Shown in pieces: positions 1 to 5,852 of a DNA stretch of 5,855 bases. The notes beneath the pieces are model-generated. The model had not been told where the DNA came from and did not search any database. It saw only the letters and a list, made by a program, of their open reading frames with translations. Position numbers and translations under genes: made by a program. The DNA comes from Clostridiales bacterium (GTDB taxonomy: Bacteria; Bacillota; Clostridia; Lutisporales; Lutisporaceae). Every line of letters begins with the position of its first letter. Positions within the stretch are counted from its first letter, which is position 1. The stretch spans positions 1 to 5,855 of the forward strand of contig DUSG01000229.1 in NCBI GenBank assembly GCA_012842725.1, given 5' to 3'.

Positions 1-1
1 A

Positions 2-178
2 AAAGAAACCATTGATGAAGATATGGCTGTTGCATTGAGTAAAATTGAAGAAGCTTCGGAAATTGCTGATATAGATATAGAAGATAAAAACGAAATAAAG
101 AAAAAGGTTGAGAAATTCATATCTCAAAAACCTGATCAAGTAGCCCAACTTTTAAAGACTTGGTTGACTGAGGAATAG
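2..178 (+). CDS. fliF: FliF, flagellar MS-ring protein, C-terminal fragment (5' end outside window)
   Basis: Partial gene. The open frame enters from the left edge and gives the last 58 residues, ending in ...QLLKTWLTEE before TAG at 176-178. FliF forms the MS ring in the cytoplasmic membrane, on which the C ring and the export apparatus are built. Its cytoplasmic C-terminal tail binds the N-terminal domain of FliG. What is seen is an acidic helical stretch followed by a segment reading VEKFISQKPDQVAQLLKTWL, which matches the conserved FliG-binding end of FliF (typically 'NPE.VA.LL+.WL'). The position directly before fliG agrees. The two membrane segments and ring-building motifs lie upstream, outside the window. 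The stop codon overlaps the SD of fliG, so the two genes are probably translationally coupled. Confidence 0.93.
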   Translation, partial: KETIDEDMAVALSKIEEASEIADIDIEDKNEIKKKVEKFISQKPDQVAQLLKTWLTEE

Positions 179-181
179 GAG
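177..181 (+). promoter_or_regulatory. Ribosome binding site of fliG
   Basis: AGGAG, extending to AGGAGTGAT, lies 7 nt before the ATG at 189 and overlaps the fliF stop codon at 176-178. Ribosomes finishing fliF would be released on top of this site, which suggests coupled translation of the MS-ring protein and its binding partner. Confidence 0.8.
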
Positions 182-188
182 TGATAGT

Positions 189-1205
189 ATGGGCAAGACG
201 GGCAAAGGACAATTTACGGGTTTACAGAAAGCAGCAATTTTGCTTATAGCAATAGGCCCAGAAAAATCTGCGCAAGTATTTAAGCATTTAAAGGAAGAAG
301 ATATCGAACAATTAACTCTTGAAATAGCAAATATGAGGACTGTAACTCCTGAAGAAAAAGAAGAAGTTTTGGAAGAATTTTATCAGATGTGCTTAGCTCA
401 GGAGTATATATCAGAAGGCGGTATATCTTACGCTAAAGAAATTCTGGAGAGAGCATTAGGAAATCAGAAGGCATTAGATATTATAAATAAGCTTACTGCT
501 TCTTTACAAGTTAGACCTTTTGATTTTGTTAGAAAAGCTGATGCTTCTCAATTGCTGAATTTTATACAAGGTGAGCATCCTCAAACTATTGCTTTAATTC
601 TATCTTATATTAAACCTCAGCAGGCGTCTGCTATACTATCAGCTCTACCGCAAGATAAACAAGTAGAAGTGACCAGAAGAATAGCGATGATGGATAGAAC
701 TTCACCTGAGATTATAAAAGAAATAGAAAGAGTTTTAGAAAGAAAACTATCATCAATGATAAGTCAGGATTACACTACTGCAGGTGGAATTCAGGCGGTG
801 GTAGATATTTTGAATTCCGTTGATAGAGGTACAGAAAAAAATATACTGGAAACATTGGAACTTCAAGATGTGGAATTGGCTGAACAGATTAAAAAAAGGA
901 TGTTTGTTTTCGAAGATATCATCACTTTGGACAATCGTTCGATCCAAAGAGTTATCAGGGAAGTGGAAAATGGAGATTGGGCTCTTGCATTAAAAAGTGC
1001 CAGCGAAGAGGTGGCAAATGCGGTATTCTCCAATATGTCTAAGCGTTTAGCAGAAATGATAAAAGAAGATATGGAATTCATGGGACCTGTAAGGTTGAGA
1101 GATGTAGAAGAAGCTCAACAAAAGATTGTAAATATTATAAGAAAATTGGAAGACGCCGGTGAAATTATAATAGCAAGAGGCGGAGGCGATGAAATAATTG
1201 TATAG
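189..1205 (+). CDS. fliG: FliG, flagellar motor switch / torque-generating protein
   Basis: A full-length FliG of 338 aa, the usual size. FliG is the C-ring protein that binds FliF, carries the rotor side of torque generation against the MotA stator, and switches rotation with FliM/FliN. Domains by pattern: N-terminal domain about 8-108 (starts TGLQKAAILLIAIGPEKSA), middle domain about 117-192 with the EHPQ motif at 129-132 that contacts FliM, and C-terminal domain about 222-330. The MFVF hinge lies at 238-241. The charged torque-helix residues of E. coli FliG (K264, R281, D288, D289, R297) align at a constant offset of +5 to K269, R286, E293, D294 and R302, so the electrostatic set is kept with one D-to-E change. 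The ATG is well supported by AGGAG 7 nt upstream. The 3' end overlaps the fliH start by 8 nt. Confidence 0.98.
   Translation: MGKTGKGQFTGLQKAAILLIAIGPEKSAQVFKHLKEEDIEQLTLEIANMRTVTPEEKEEVLEEFYQMCLAQEYISEGGISYAKEILERALGNQKALDIINKLTASLQVRPFDFVRKADASQLLNFIQGEHPQTIALILSYIKPQQASAILSALPQDKQVEVTRRIAMMDRTSPEIIKEIERVLERKLSSMISQDYTTAGGIQAVVDILNSVDRGTEKNILETLELQDVELAEQIKKRMFVFEDIITLDNRSIQRVIREVENGDWALALKSASEEVANAVFSNMSKRLAEMIKEDMEFMGPVRLRDVEEAQQKIVNIIRKLEDAGEIIIARGGGDEIIV
1182..1186 (+). promoter_or_regulatory. Ribosome binding site of fliH, inside the fliG coding region
   Basis: GGAGG within the purine-rich run AGAGGCGGAGGCGAT lies 11 nt before the TTG at 1198. It is encoded by the glycine-rich end of FliG (ARGGGDE), so the same bases serve as codons and as SD. 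The spacing is a little long. It helps decide the fliH start because no other good start lies nearby. Confidence 0.65.
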
Positions 1206-1959
1206 AATATATAAGTCGAAAAATGTTACTATCGGAACGCCTAAATATATAATAAACAAAATAAATAAAGCAGATAATTTACCTTATGATGAACAGCAAA
1301 TAGAGGAAACAGATAAAGTTGATGAAGAATTTCTGAAGAAGCAATATGAAAGAGTTATTCAAGAAGCCCATGAAATGTATGCGAATATAATAGATGAAGC
1401 AAATAATGAAGCAAAAAGAATTATGGAAGAAAAGTATAAAGAAATCGAAGAATTAAAAAAAGCAGAATTAGAAAAAGCATATGAGCAAGGTTTTAAGAAA
1501 GGTTATGATGAAGCCAGAAAAATAGCAAAAAAGGTTATAGATGAAGCTATAGATATAAGACAATCTCTGGAAAAAAGAAAAGAAATTATATATAAGGAAG
1601 CAGAAGAAGACATAGTTGAATTGGTTTTGAAGATTTCAAGAAAGATTATAGGTGATGAAATTCAGCAAAATAAAAACACTATTATATCTCAAATAAAACT
1701 AGCTCTTGAAAAATGCACATATAAAAATAGAGTAACAGTAAGAATCAGCAGTGATGATTATCCAAATGTTTTAGCTAATAAAGGGGTAATAGAGTCATTG
1801 GTAGAAGGAATTTCTGAATTAGAAATTGTTGAGGATAAGTTTTTGAAAAAAGGTGATTGCGTAATAGATACACCATCTGGTGAGGTAAACTCAAGCATTG
1901 AACTTCAATTGGAACAGTTGCAAAAAGCTTTTTATTTTGTATTAAGAAATGAGTGGTAA
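1198..1959 (+). CDS. fliH: FliH, negative regulator/stator of the flagellar export ATPase
   Basis: 253 aa. FliH forms a dimer that binds one FliI subunit, restrains its ATPase activity and links it to the C ring and export gate. It is related to peripheral-stalk subunits of F/V-type ATPases. Seen here: a short N-terminal motif (MYRIYKSKNV), a Glu/Lys/Ala-rich coiled coil at about 40-140, an AxxxGxxxGxxxA helix motif (A94, G98, G102, A106) of the kind known from FliH proteins, and a C-terminal domain at about 140-253 ending in the typical 'GDCVIDTPSGEVNSSIELQL' pattern near 219-238. The start is TTG. An in-frame TAA sits directly before it at 1195-1197, so the gene cannot begin earlier, and the next Met is residue 60. 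It overlaps fliG by 8 nt and ends on TAATG, shared with the likely fliI start. The N-terminus has no tryptophan, unlike Salmonella FliH. Confidence 0.93.
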   Translation: MYRIYKSKNVTIGTPKYIINKINKADNLPYDEQQIEETDKVDEEFLKKQYERVIQEAHEMYANIIDEANNEAKRIMEEKYKEIEELKKAELEKAYEQGFKKGYDEARKIAKKVIDEAIDIRQSLEKRKEIIYKEAEEDIVELVLKISRKIIGDEIQQNKNTIISQIKLALEKCTYKNRVTVRISSDDYPNVLANKGVIESLVEGISELEIVEDKFLKKGDCVIDTPSGEVNSSIELQLEQLQKAFYFVLRNEW

Positions 1960-3275
1960 TGCCAATGAAATTAGATTTGTCAAAATATAAAGAAATAGTT
2001 GATACAAAAGATTTTATACGTTATAGTGGTCGGGTATCGCAAGTCATTGGCCTTACAATTGAGTCTATAGGACCTGCAGTAAGCCTAAATGAACTATGCA
2101 ACATTATAAATATAAAAGATAATAAATCGGTTTTAGCTGAAGTAGTTGGCTTTAGAGATAATATTGTTAGATTGATGCCATTAGGACCTTTGGATGGTAT
2201 AGGTCCGGGAAATCAGGTTGTTACAACCGGTAAAAGCATGCATTTATCAGTTAGTGATAAGCTGTTGGGAAGAATACTGGATGGCTTAGGAAAACCAATA
2301 GATGGAAAAGGACCTATAGAGGATTATGTTTTATATCCAATATATAATGAGCCACCAGATCCTCTGAGCAGAAAAATTATTAAAACTCCTTTATCGATAG
2401 GTATAAAAGCAATTGACGGTCTTCTGACCATTGGGAAAGGACAAAGAATAGGTATATTTGCAGGTAGCGGTGTTGGTAAAAGTACTTTGCTTGGAATGGT
2501 GGCAAGAAATACTACTGCTGATATAAATGTAATTTGTTTGATAGGTGAAAGAGGAAGAGAGGTAAATGAGTTTATAATAAAAGACTTGCAAGAGGAAGGA
2601 TTAAGAAGATCCGTTGTAGTTGTTGCAACTTCTGATCAACCTCCTTTGATACGTTTAAAGTCAGCATATATTGCTACAACCATTGCAGAATATTTTAGAG
2701 ATCAAGGCAAAGATGTATTGTTAATGATGGATTCTCTAACTAGATTTGCAATGGCACAGAGAGAAATAGGCTTATCAATAGGTGAGCCACCAGTATCAAG
2801 AGGATTTACACCTTCCGTATTTTCTATATTGCCTAAACTTCTAGAACGAGCCGGAACTTCAGAAAAAGGCTCTATCACAGCTTTTTATACTGTACTGGTT
2901 GATGGTGATGATTTAAACGAACCTATTACCGATGCGGTTCGAGGCATTTTGGATGGACATATTGTTTTATCAAGACATTTAGCCAATAGAAACCATTATC
3001 CATCTATAGATGTCCTGGCTAGCATAAGCAGATTGATGCCAAATATAATATCAGATAAACATAAAGCTTTAGCTAATGAGATTAAGAAAATACTTTCTAT
3101 ATATAAAGATTCGGAAGACTTAATAAATATAGGGGCATATCAAAAAGGAAGTAATGAAAAAATTGACTATGCGATAGAAAAAATTGATTCAATCAATCAA
3201 TTTTTAGTGCAAGAAACTGATGAAAATGTTAGTTTCCAAGATACTATTGATTTGATGGAGAGAATTCTGGGATAG
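1959..3275 (+). CDS. fliI: FliI, flagellar type III export ATPase
   Basis: 438 aa from this start, typical for FliI. It is a hexameric cytoplasmic ATPase related to F1-beta that powers and primes export of flagellar substrates with FliH and FliJ. Motifs in this numbering: Walker A AGSGVGKS at 168-175 (K174), the GERGREV loop at 196-202 with catalytic glutamate E197, Walker B LLMMD at 254-258, the type III ATPase signature PSVFSILPKLLERAG at 285-299, and DDLNEPI at 317-323. All key residues are present, so the enzyme should be active. The start is uncertain: candidates are GTG 1953, ATG 1959 and ATG 1965, all in frame. ATG 1959 overlaps the fliH stop (TAATG), which favours coupled reinitiation. 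ATG 1965 has the better distance from the weak GAGTGG at 1951-1956. The choice changes only a few residues before KLDLSKY. A 9-bp gap to fliJ follows. Confidence 0.97.
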   Translation: MPMKLDLSKYKEIVDTKDFIRYSGRVSQVIGLTIESIGPAVSLNELCNIINIKDNKSVLAEVVGFRDNIVRLMPLGPLDGIGPGNQVVTTGKSMHLSVSDKLLGRILDGLGKPIDGKGPIEDYVLYPIYNEPPDPLSRKIIKTPLSIGIKAIDGLLTIGKGQRIGIFAGSGVGKSTLLGMVARNTTADINVICLIGERGREVNEFIIKDLQEEGLRRSVVVVATSDQPPLIRLKSAYIATTIAEYFRDQGKDVLLMMDSLTRFAMAQREIGLSIGEPPVSRGFTPSVFSILPKLLERAGTSEKGSITAFYTVLVDGDDLNEPITDAVRGILDGHIVLSRHLANRNHYPSIDVLASISRLMPNIISDKHKALANEIKKILSIYKDSEDLINIGAYQKGSNEKIDYAIEKIDSINQFLVQETDENVSFQDTIDLMERILG

Positions 3276-3278
3276 GTG
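3274..3278 (+). promoter_or_regulatory. Ribosome binding site of fliJ
   Basis: AGGTG (extending to AGGTGAT) overlaps the fliI stop codon TAG at 3273-3275 and lies 6 nt before the TTG at 3285. It is the main support for the TTG start. Confidence 0.7.
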
Positions 3279-3284
3279 ATATAA

Positions 3285-3725
3285 TTGGCTACATATAAAT
3301 TCAAATTTCAAAAAGTACTTGACTATAGAAAAAGTATAGAAGAACAAAAAAAACTGGTGTTGAGCAAAAGTTTGAAAAAATATTTTGATGAAAAAAAAGC
3401 CTTAGAAAGTTTGTATAGTAGTTTATATAAAAGTAATGAAATTTTACAACAACAAGCAATAAACGGAACAACTATTGCAGAATTGAGAAATATACACGAA
3501 GAACAAGAGTTCTATAGAGAAGGTATAAAACAAAAAAATATTGAAGTAGCAAAAGCAGAAGAAGAGTTAAAAAGAAGCAGAAATGATCTTATAAAAGCGA
3601 TGAAAAACAAAAAAATATTAGAGAAATTAAATGAAATTCAATATGATCAATTTTTATACAATGAAAAACAAAAATTCGAAAAGCAGATAGATGAATTAAC
3701 TGCTTTTAAATACAGCAAAAAGTAA
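3285..3725 (+). CDS. fliJ: FliJ, flagellar export chaperone / ATPase central stalk
   Basis: 146 aa, the usual size for FliJ, a small cytoplasmic two-helix coiled coil. It sits in the pore of the FliI hexamer like the F1 gamma subunit, contacts the export gate protein FlhA and escorts chaperones. The sequence is almost wholly charged and helical (rich in Lys, Glu, Gln). It has the family-typical start KFKFQKVLDYRKSIEEQKK, followed by two long helical halves with a break near residues 60-70 (GTTIAELRN). Sequence conservation in FliJ is low, so the call rests on that N-terminal pattern, size, composition and the position after fliI. The TTG start is chosen because an in-frame TAA lies directly before it (3282-3284), AGGTG is well spaced, and the next candidate (GTG 3357) would remove the conserved N-terminus. 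The gene contains two A8 runs (3346-3353, 3391-3398). Confidence 0.9.
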   Translation: MATYKFKFQKVLDYRKSIEEQKKLVLSKSLKKYFDEKKALESLYSSLYKSNEILQQQAINGTTIAELRNIHEEQEFYREGIKQKNIEVAKAEEELKRSRNDLIKAMKNKKILEKLNEIQYDQFLYNEKQKFEKQIDELTAFKYSKK

Positions 3726-3726
3726 T

Positions 3727-3731
3727 GGGGG
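3727..3731 (+). promoter_or_regulatory. Atypical ribosome binding site (GGGGG) of the ylxF/motE-like gene
   Basis: A run of five G in an AT-rich gap lies 7 nt before the ATG at 3739. It lacks the A of AGGAGG, so pairing with the anti-SD should be weaker than at fliG or fliK. The fliJ stop also forms TAATG, but that ATG (3725) is in another frame from the gene, so it is not the start. Confidence 0.55.
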
Positions 3732-3738
3732 TAAAAAA

Positions 3739-4356
3739 ATGCAGCAAGTTGACAAAAAAAAGAATCTAGAAACAAAAAAAAGCAAAATATGGCTGCAAAA
3801 TCTATTGCTTGTCATGATTATATTGTTTTTATTGGCAATAATCGCAATAGGTGGAATATTGTTTTTCAATATAGGAGGAGCAAAACCCGCATTACTTAAT
3901 CATCTAGCAACTTGGCCTTTATTGGGAAACGTTATTAAACCGCTTGCAATCGAAAAAACACCTGAAGAAATACAATTAGAGATGATTGAGTTACAAAAAA
4001 GGGATTTGGAAATTAAATCTAAACAATTGGATGAAAAAGAAAAAGAATTGGAAGAAAAAGAAAAAGCATTAATAGACAAGGAAGAATCATTAAAGGAAAA
4101 AGAAAATCAGTTAAATGAAACATTAGAGAGATTAAATAATAAGTTGAGCAGTGTAAGGGAACAAGTAGAATATTTGGAAAAGATGGAATCATCAAAAGCG
4201 GTACAAATATTATCTAATATGGAAAGCAAAGACACAGTAATACAAATATTGAGAAATATGAAAAAAGAAAAAAGTAGTTCAATTTTGATGCTCATGGATC
4301 CAATACAAGCAGCTCAAATCTTAGAAGAAATATCTGCACCCAAGAGCATCAATTAA
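3739..4356 (+). CDS. YlxF/MotE-like membrane-anchored coiled-coil protein with MgtE-N-like C-terminus
   Basis: 205 aa. A Lys-rich N-terminus (residues 6-16) is followed by one transmembrane helix at about 20-44 with no clear cleavage site. By the positive-inside rule, the rest should face outside the membrane. Residues 45-75 form a short linker. A very regular charged coiled coil runs from about 76 to 148, with Ile/Leu/Val at every seventh position (I83, L90, L97, L104, L111, L118, L125, L132, V139, L146). Residues 150-199 carry four short helical repeats resembling the MgtE N-terminal domain (IL pairs at 157, 170, 182, 194). This layout and the place between fliJ and fliK match B. subtilis ylxF. 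Related proteins are called MotE family; rhizobial MotE is a chaperone for the periplasmic motor protein MotC. Its role in Gram-positives is unclear to me. A Mg transporter function is not supported, because the MgtE CBS and transmembrane channel domains are absent. Confidence 0.8.
   Translation: MQQVDKKKNLETKKSKIWLQNLLLVMIILFLLAIIAIGGILFFNIGGAKPALLNHLATWPLLGNVIKPLAIEKTPEEIQLEMIELQKRDLEIKSKQLDEKEKELEEKEKALIDKEESLKEKENQLNETLERLNNKLSSVREQVEYLEKMESSKAVQILSNMESKDTVIQILRNMKKEKSSSILMLMDPIQAAQILEEISAPKSIN
4030..4113 (+). repeat. Four imperfect 21-nt tandem units encoding coiled-coil heptads
   Basis: Units at 4030-4050, 4051-4071, 4072-4092 and 4093-4113 each encode one heptad ending in Leu. The first two are nearly identical (DEKEKEL and EEKEKAL). 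The third and fourth have diverged (IDKEESL, KEKENQL). The frame is kept, so this looks like internal heptad duplication within the ylxF/motE-like gene. Confidence 0.7.
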
Positions 4357-4372
4357 TATAAAAACTAATAAA

Positions 4373-4389
4373 AGATATTCTAAATATCT
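4373..4389 (+). other. Small AT-rich inverted repeat between the ylxF-like gene and fliK
   Basis: AGATATT (4373-4379) and AATATCT (4383-4389) are perfect 7-bp complements around a CTA loop. The structure lies in the only gap longer than 13 bp in the window and ends 2 nt before the fliK SD tract. It has one G-C pair and no following U run, so it is not an intrinsic terminator. It could be a weak mRNA structure near the fliK ribosome site, or chance in AT-rich DNA. Confidence 0.35.
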
Positions 4390-4391
4390 CG

Positions 4392-4402
4392 AAAGGAGGT
4401 GA
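4392..4402 (+). promoter_or_regulatory. Very strong ribosome binding site of fliK
   Basis: AAAGGAGGTGA matches the complement of the usual 16S rRNA 3' end over 11 nt. GGAGG ends 7 nt before GTG 4407 and 13 nt before the in-frame ATG 4413, which favours the GTG start. It is the strongest SD in the window. Confidence 0.85.
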
Positions 4403-4406
4403 GGTA

Positions 4407-5852
4407 GTGAATATGATAGATGTAGCTGCTTTGATTGCTAAAGTACCAGTTAACCATAAACAAAACTTAAATGTAAAAAACAATGAGTCTAAAAATGAAT
4501 TCAGAAAGATATTTGATAGGTATTGCAGTAAGAATGATGAAAAGCATGTAATAAAGAAAAGTTCTGATATAGATAAAGAAAGCAAAACTGATAATAAAAA
4601 TATACATACAACAAACGGTATAAACATTGAGAAGGAAAAGTATAATGGAACAATAAACAATGAAACAAATAATTGCAGCAAAAAGGAAAAAACAGATGTC
4701 GAATTAAAAGAAAAAGATGTTATGGAGAACAATGCTGAAATAAATGAATTAAATATACCAGATATGATTTTACAAATACTTTCTGATTTGATAAATTATG
4801 AGGAATTTAATGCAAGCAGTAATAATATCACATTGGATGAAATATTAAATCAGTTGAATCAAAATAAGATAGAAAATACTGATCTACAAAACAGAATACA
4901 AACTTTGATACAAGTGAAGGAACCAATACTAAAAGATGATGCTTCTGAAGCAATATATATGTTGAAGTTAATGTTTATAGACGATGGTTTTAATGATGCT
5001 AATATGCAAGAATTAATTGAGCTTATTGAAAGTTATAAGAAACTGTATTTTTCAGACAAAGAAGTTGAGATACCAATGAAAAATAACAATGAATCAGTTT
5101 ACGGAATTAAGGAAGTAGATTTATCTAAAATACTCAAATCAGATAATGGTAATGAAGCACCAACGGATAAATTTGACGGCATTAAATCTGAGAATAAGCA
5201 TGCAAGCAGCGATACTAACATAGAAGAAACAGTTAAAGTATTTAATGTCGGAAATAATCGGGCTATAGTCGATACTTATACAAAAGATAAAGATACGGAA
5301 AATGTAATCAACATAGACAAAGAACAAGCTATCGAGTATTTTTCAGTAGCTGAAGCTGAAATTGATAACAGAAGTGATTACATTCCAATAAACAAAGATG
5401 AGATTTTCGCAAGAAATCAAATTCTAAATAAAGAAGAAGTGTTCAACAAAATACTTGAGTACACAAGGGTTTTAAACAACGGAGATGTTAAGGAAATAAG
5501 GATTAGACTGAAACCTGAATCTCTAGGTAAGTTAACCATAAGACTGATTATGGAAAACGGAGGAATTACTGCTAAGTTTATCACAGAGAACTATAAGGCA
5601 AAAGATGCTATAGAATCCAATTTTAATCAACTTCAAGATACGCTGCATGAAAAAGGAGTAAATATACAAGAATTGAGTGTTTTCGTAGGTAATGAAGGTA
5701 AATGGCAGTATGAAAGTCAATTTACAACATTGCTGAGCAGAGGTAAAAAAGTTGCACCATATGGTTTTAATATGGAAGAATTAGAAGAGGAATTAGATTT
5801 ATACAATAATCCTTATACAATAAGTGAAAGTTATTTGGATATAAGAGTTTAA
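4407..5852 (+). CDS. fliK: FliK, flagellar hook-length control protein
   Basis: 481 aa. FliK is exported during hook growth, measures hook length, and through its C-terminal domain makes FlhB switch export from rod/hook to filament substrates. The C-terminal Flg_hook domain is recognisable at about 343-425, with the core LKPESLGKLTIRL at 368-380 followed by a GGITAKF strand and the LQDTLHEKGVNIQEL helix and turn at 409-423. A tail of about 55 residues follows to the end (481). Residues 1-340 are poorly conserved, rich in Asn, Lys, Asp and Glu, and low in aromatics, as expected for the extended ruler part. A more helical, leucine-rich patch lies at about 113-215. The GTG start is set by the strong SD 7 nt upstream; ATG 4413 is the alternative and removes two residues. 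The assignment rests on the C-terminal domain and operon position. The stop is 3 nt from the window end, so the next gene (often flgD) is not visible. Confidence 0.92.
   Translation: MNMIDVAALIAKVPVNHKQNLNVKNNESKNEFRKIFDRYCSKNDEKHVIKKSSDIDKESKTDNKNIHTTNGINIEKEKYNGTINNETNNCSKKEKTDVELKEKDVMENNAEINELNIPDMILQILSDLINYEEFNASSNNITLDEILNQLNQNKIENTDLQNRIQTLIQVKEPILKDDASEAIYMLKLMFIDDGFNDANMQELIELIESYKKLYFSDKEVEIPMKNNNESVYGIKEVDLSKILKSDNGNEAPTDKFDGIKSENKHASSDTNIEETVKVFNVGNNRAIVDTYTKDKDTENVINIDKEQAIEYFSVAEAEIDNRSDYIPINKDEIFARNQILNKEEVFNKILEYTRVLNNGDVKEIRIRLKPESLGKLTIRLIMENGGITAKFITENYKAKDAIESNFNQLQDTLHEKGVNIQELSVFVGNEGKWQYESQFTTLLSRGKKVAPYGFNMEELEEELDLYNNPYTISESYLDIRV

Noticed and set aside
753..1259. 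Several short minus-strand open frames across the fliG 3' half and the fliH start
   Set aside because: They lie opposite highly conserved FliG codons and have no recognisable product. They are shadows of the sense genes.
3739..4356. Magnesium transporter (MgtE) call for the gene between fliJ and fliK
   Set aside because: Only a short MgtE-N-like helical repeat is present. The CBS pair and the five-helix transmembrane channel are missing, and the context is flagellar.
4373..4389. Intrinsic terminator splitting the operon before fliK
   Set aside because: The stem has a single G-C pair and is followed by CGAAAGG instead of a U tract.
4357..4406. Internal sigma-D type or sigma-A promoter for fliK
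   Set aside because: No sigma-D-like TAAA...GCCGATAA pair and no convincing spaced -35/-10 pair is visible. AT-rich stretches alone are not enough.
4349..4732. Antisense open frame of 127 codons with a strongly hydrophobic, Phe/Ser/Leu-rich product that looks like a membrane protein
   Set aside because: It is the mirror of Lys/Asn/Glu-rich codons in fliK (AAA reads TTT on the other strand). It overlaps confident sense coding and its product has no recognisable family pattern.
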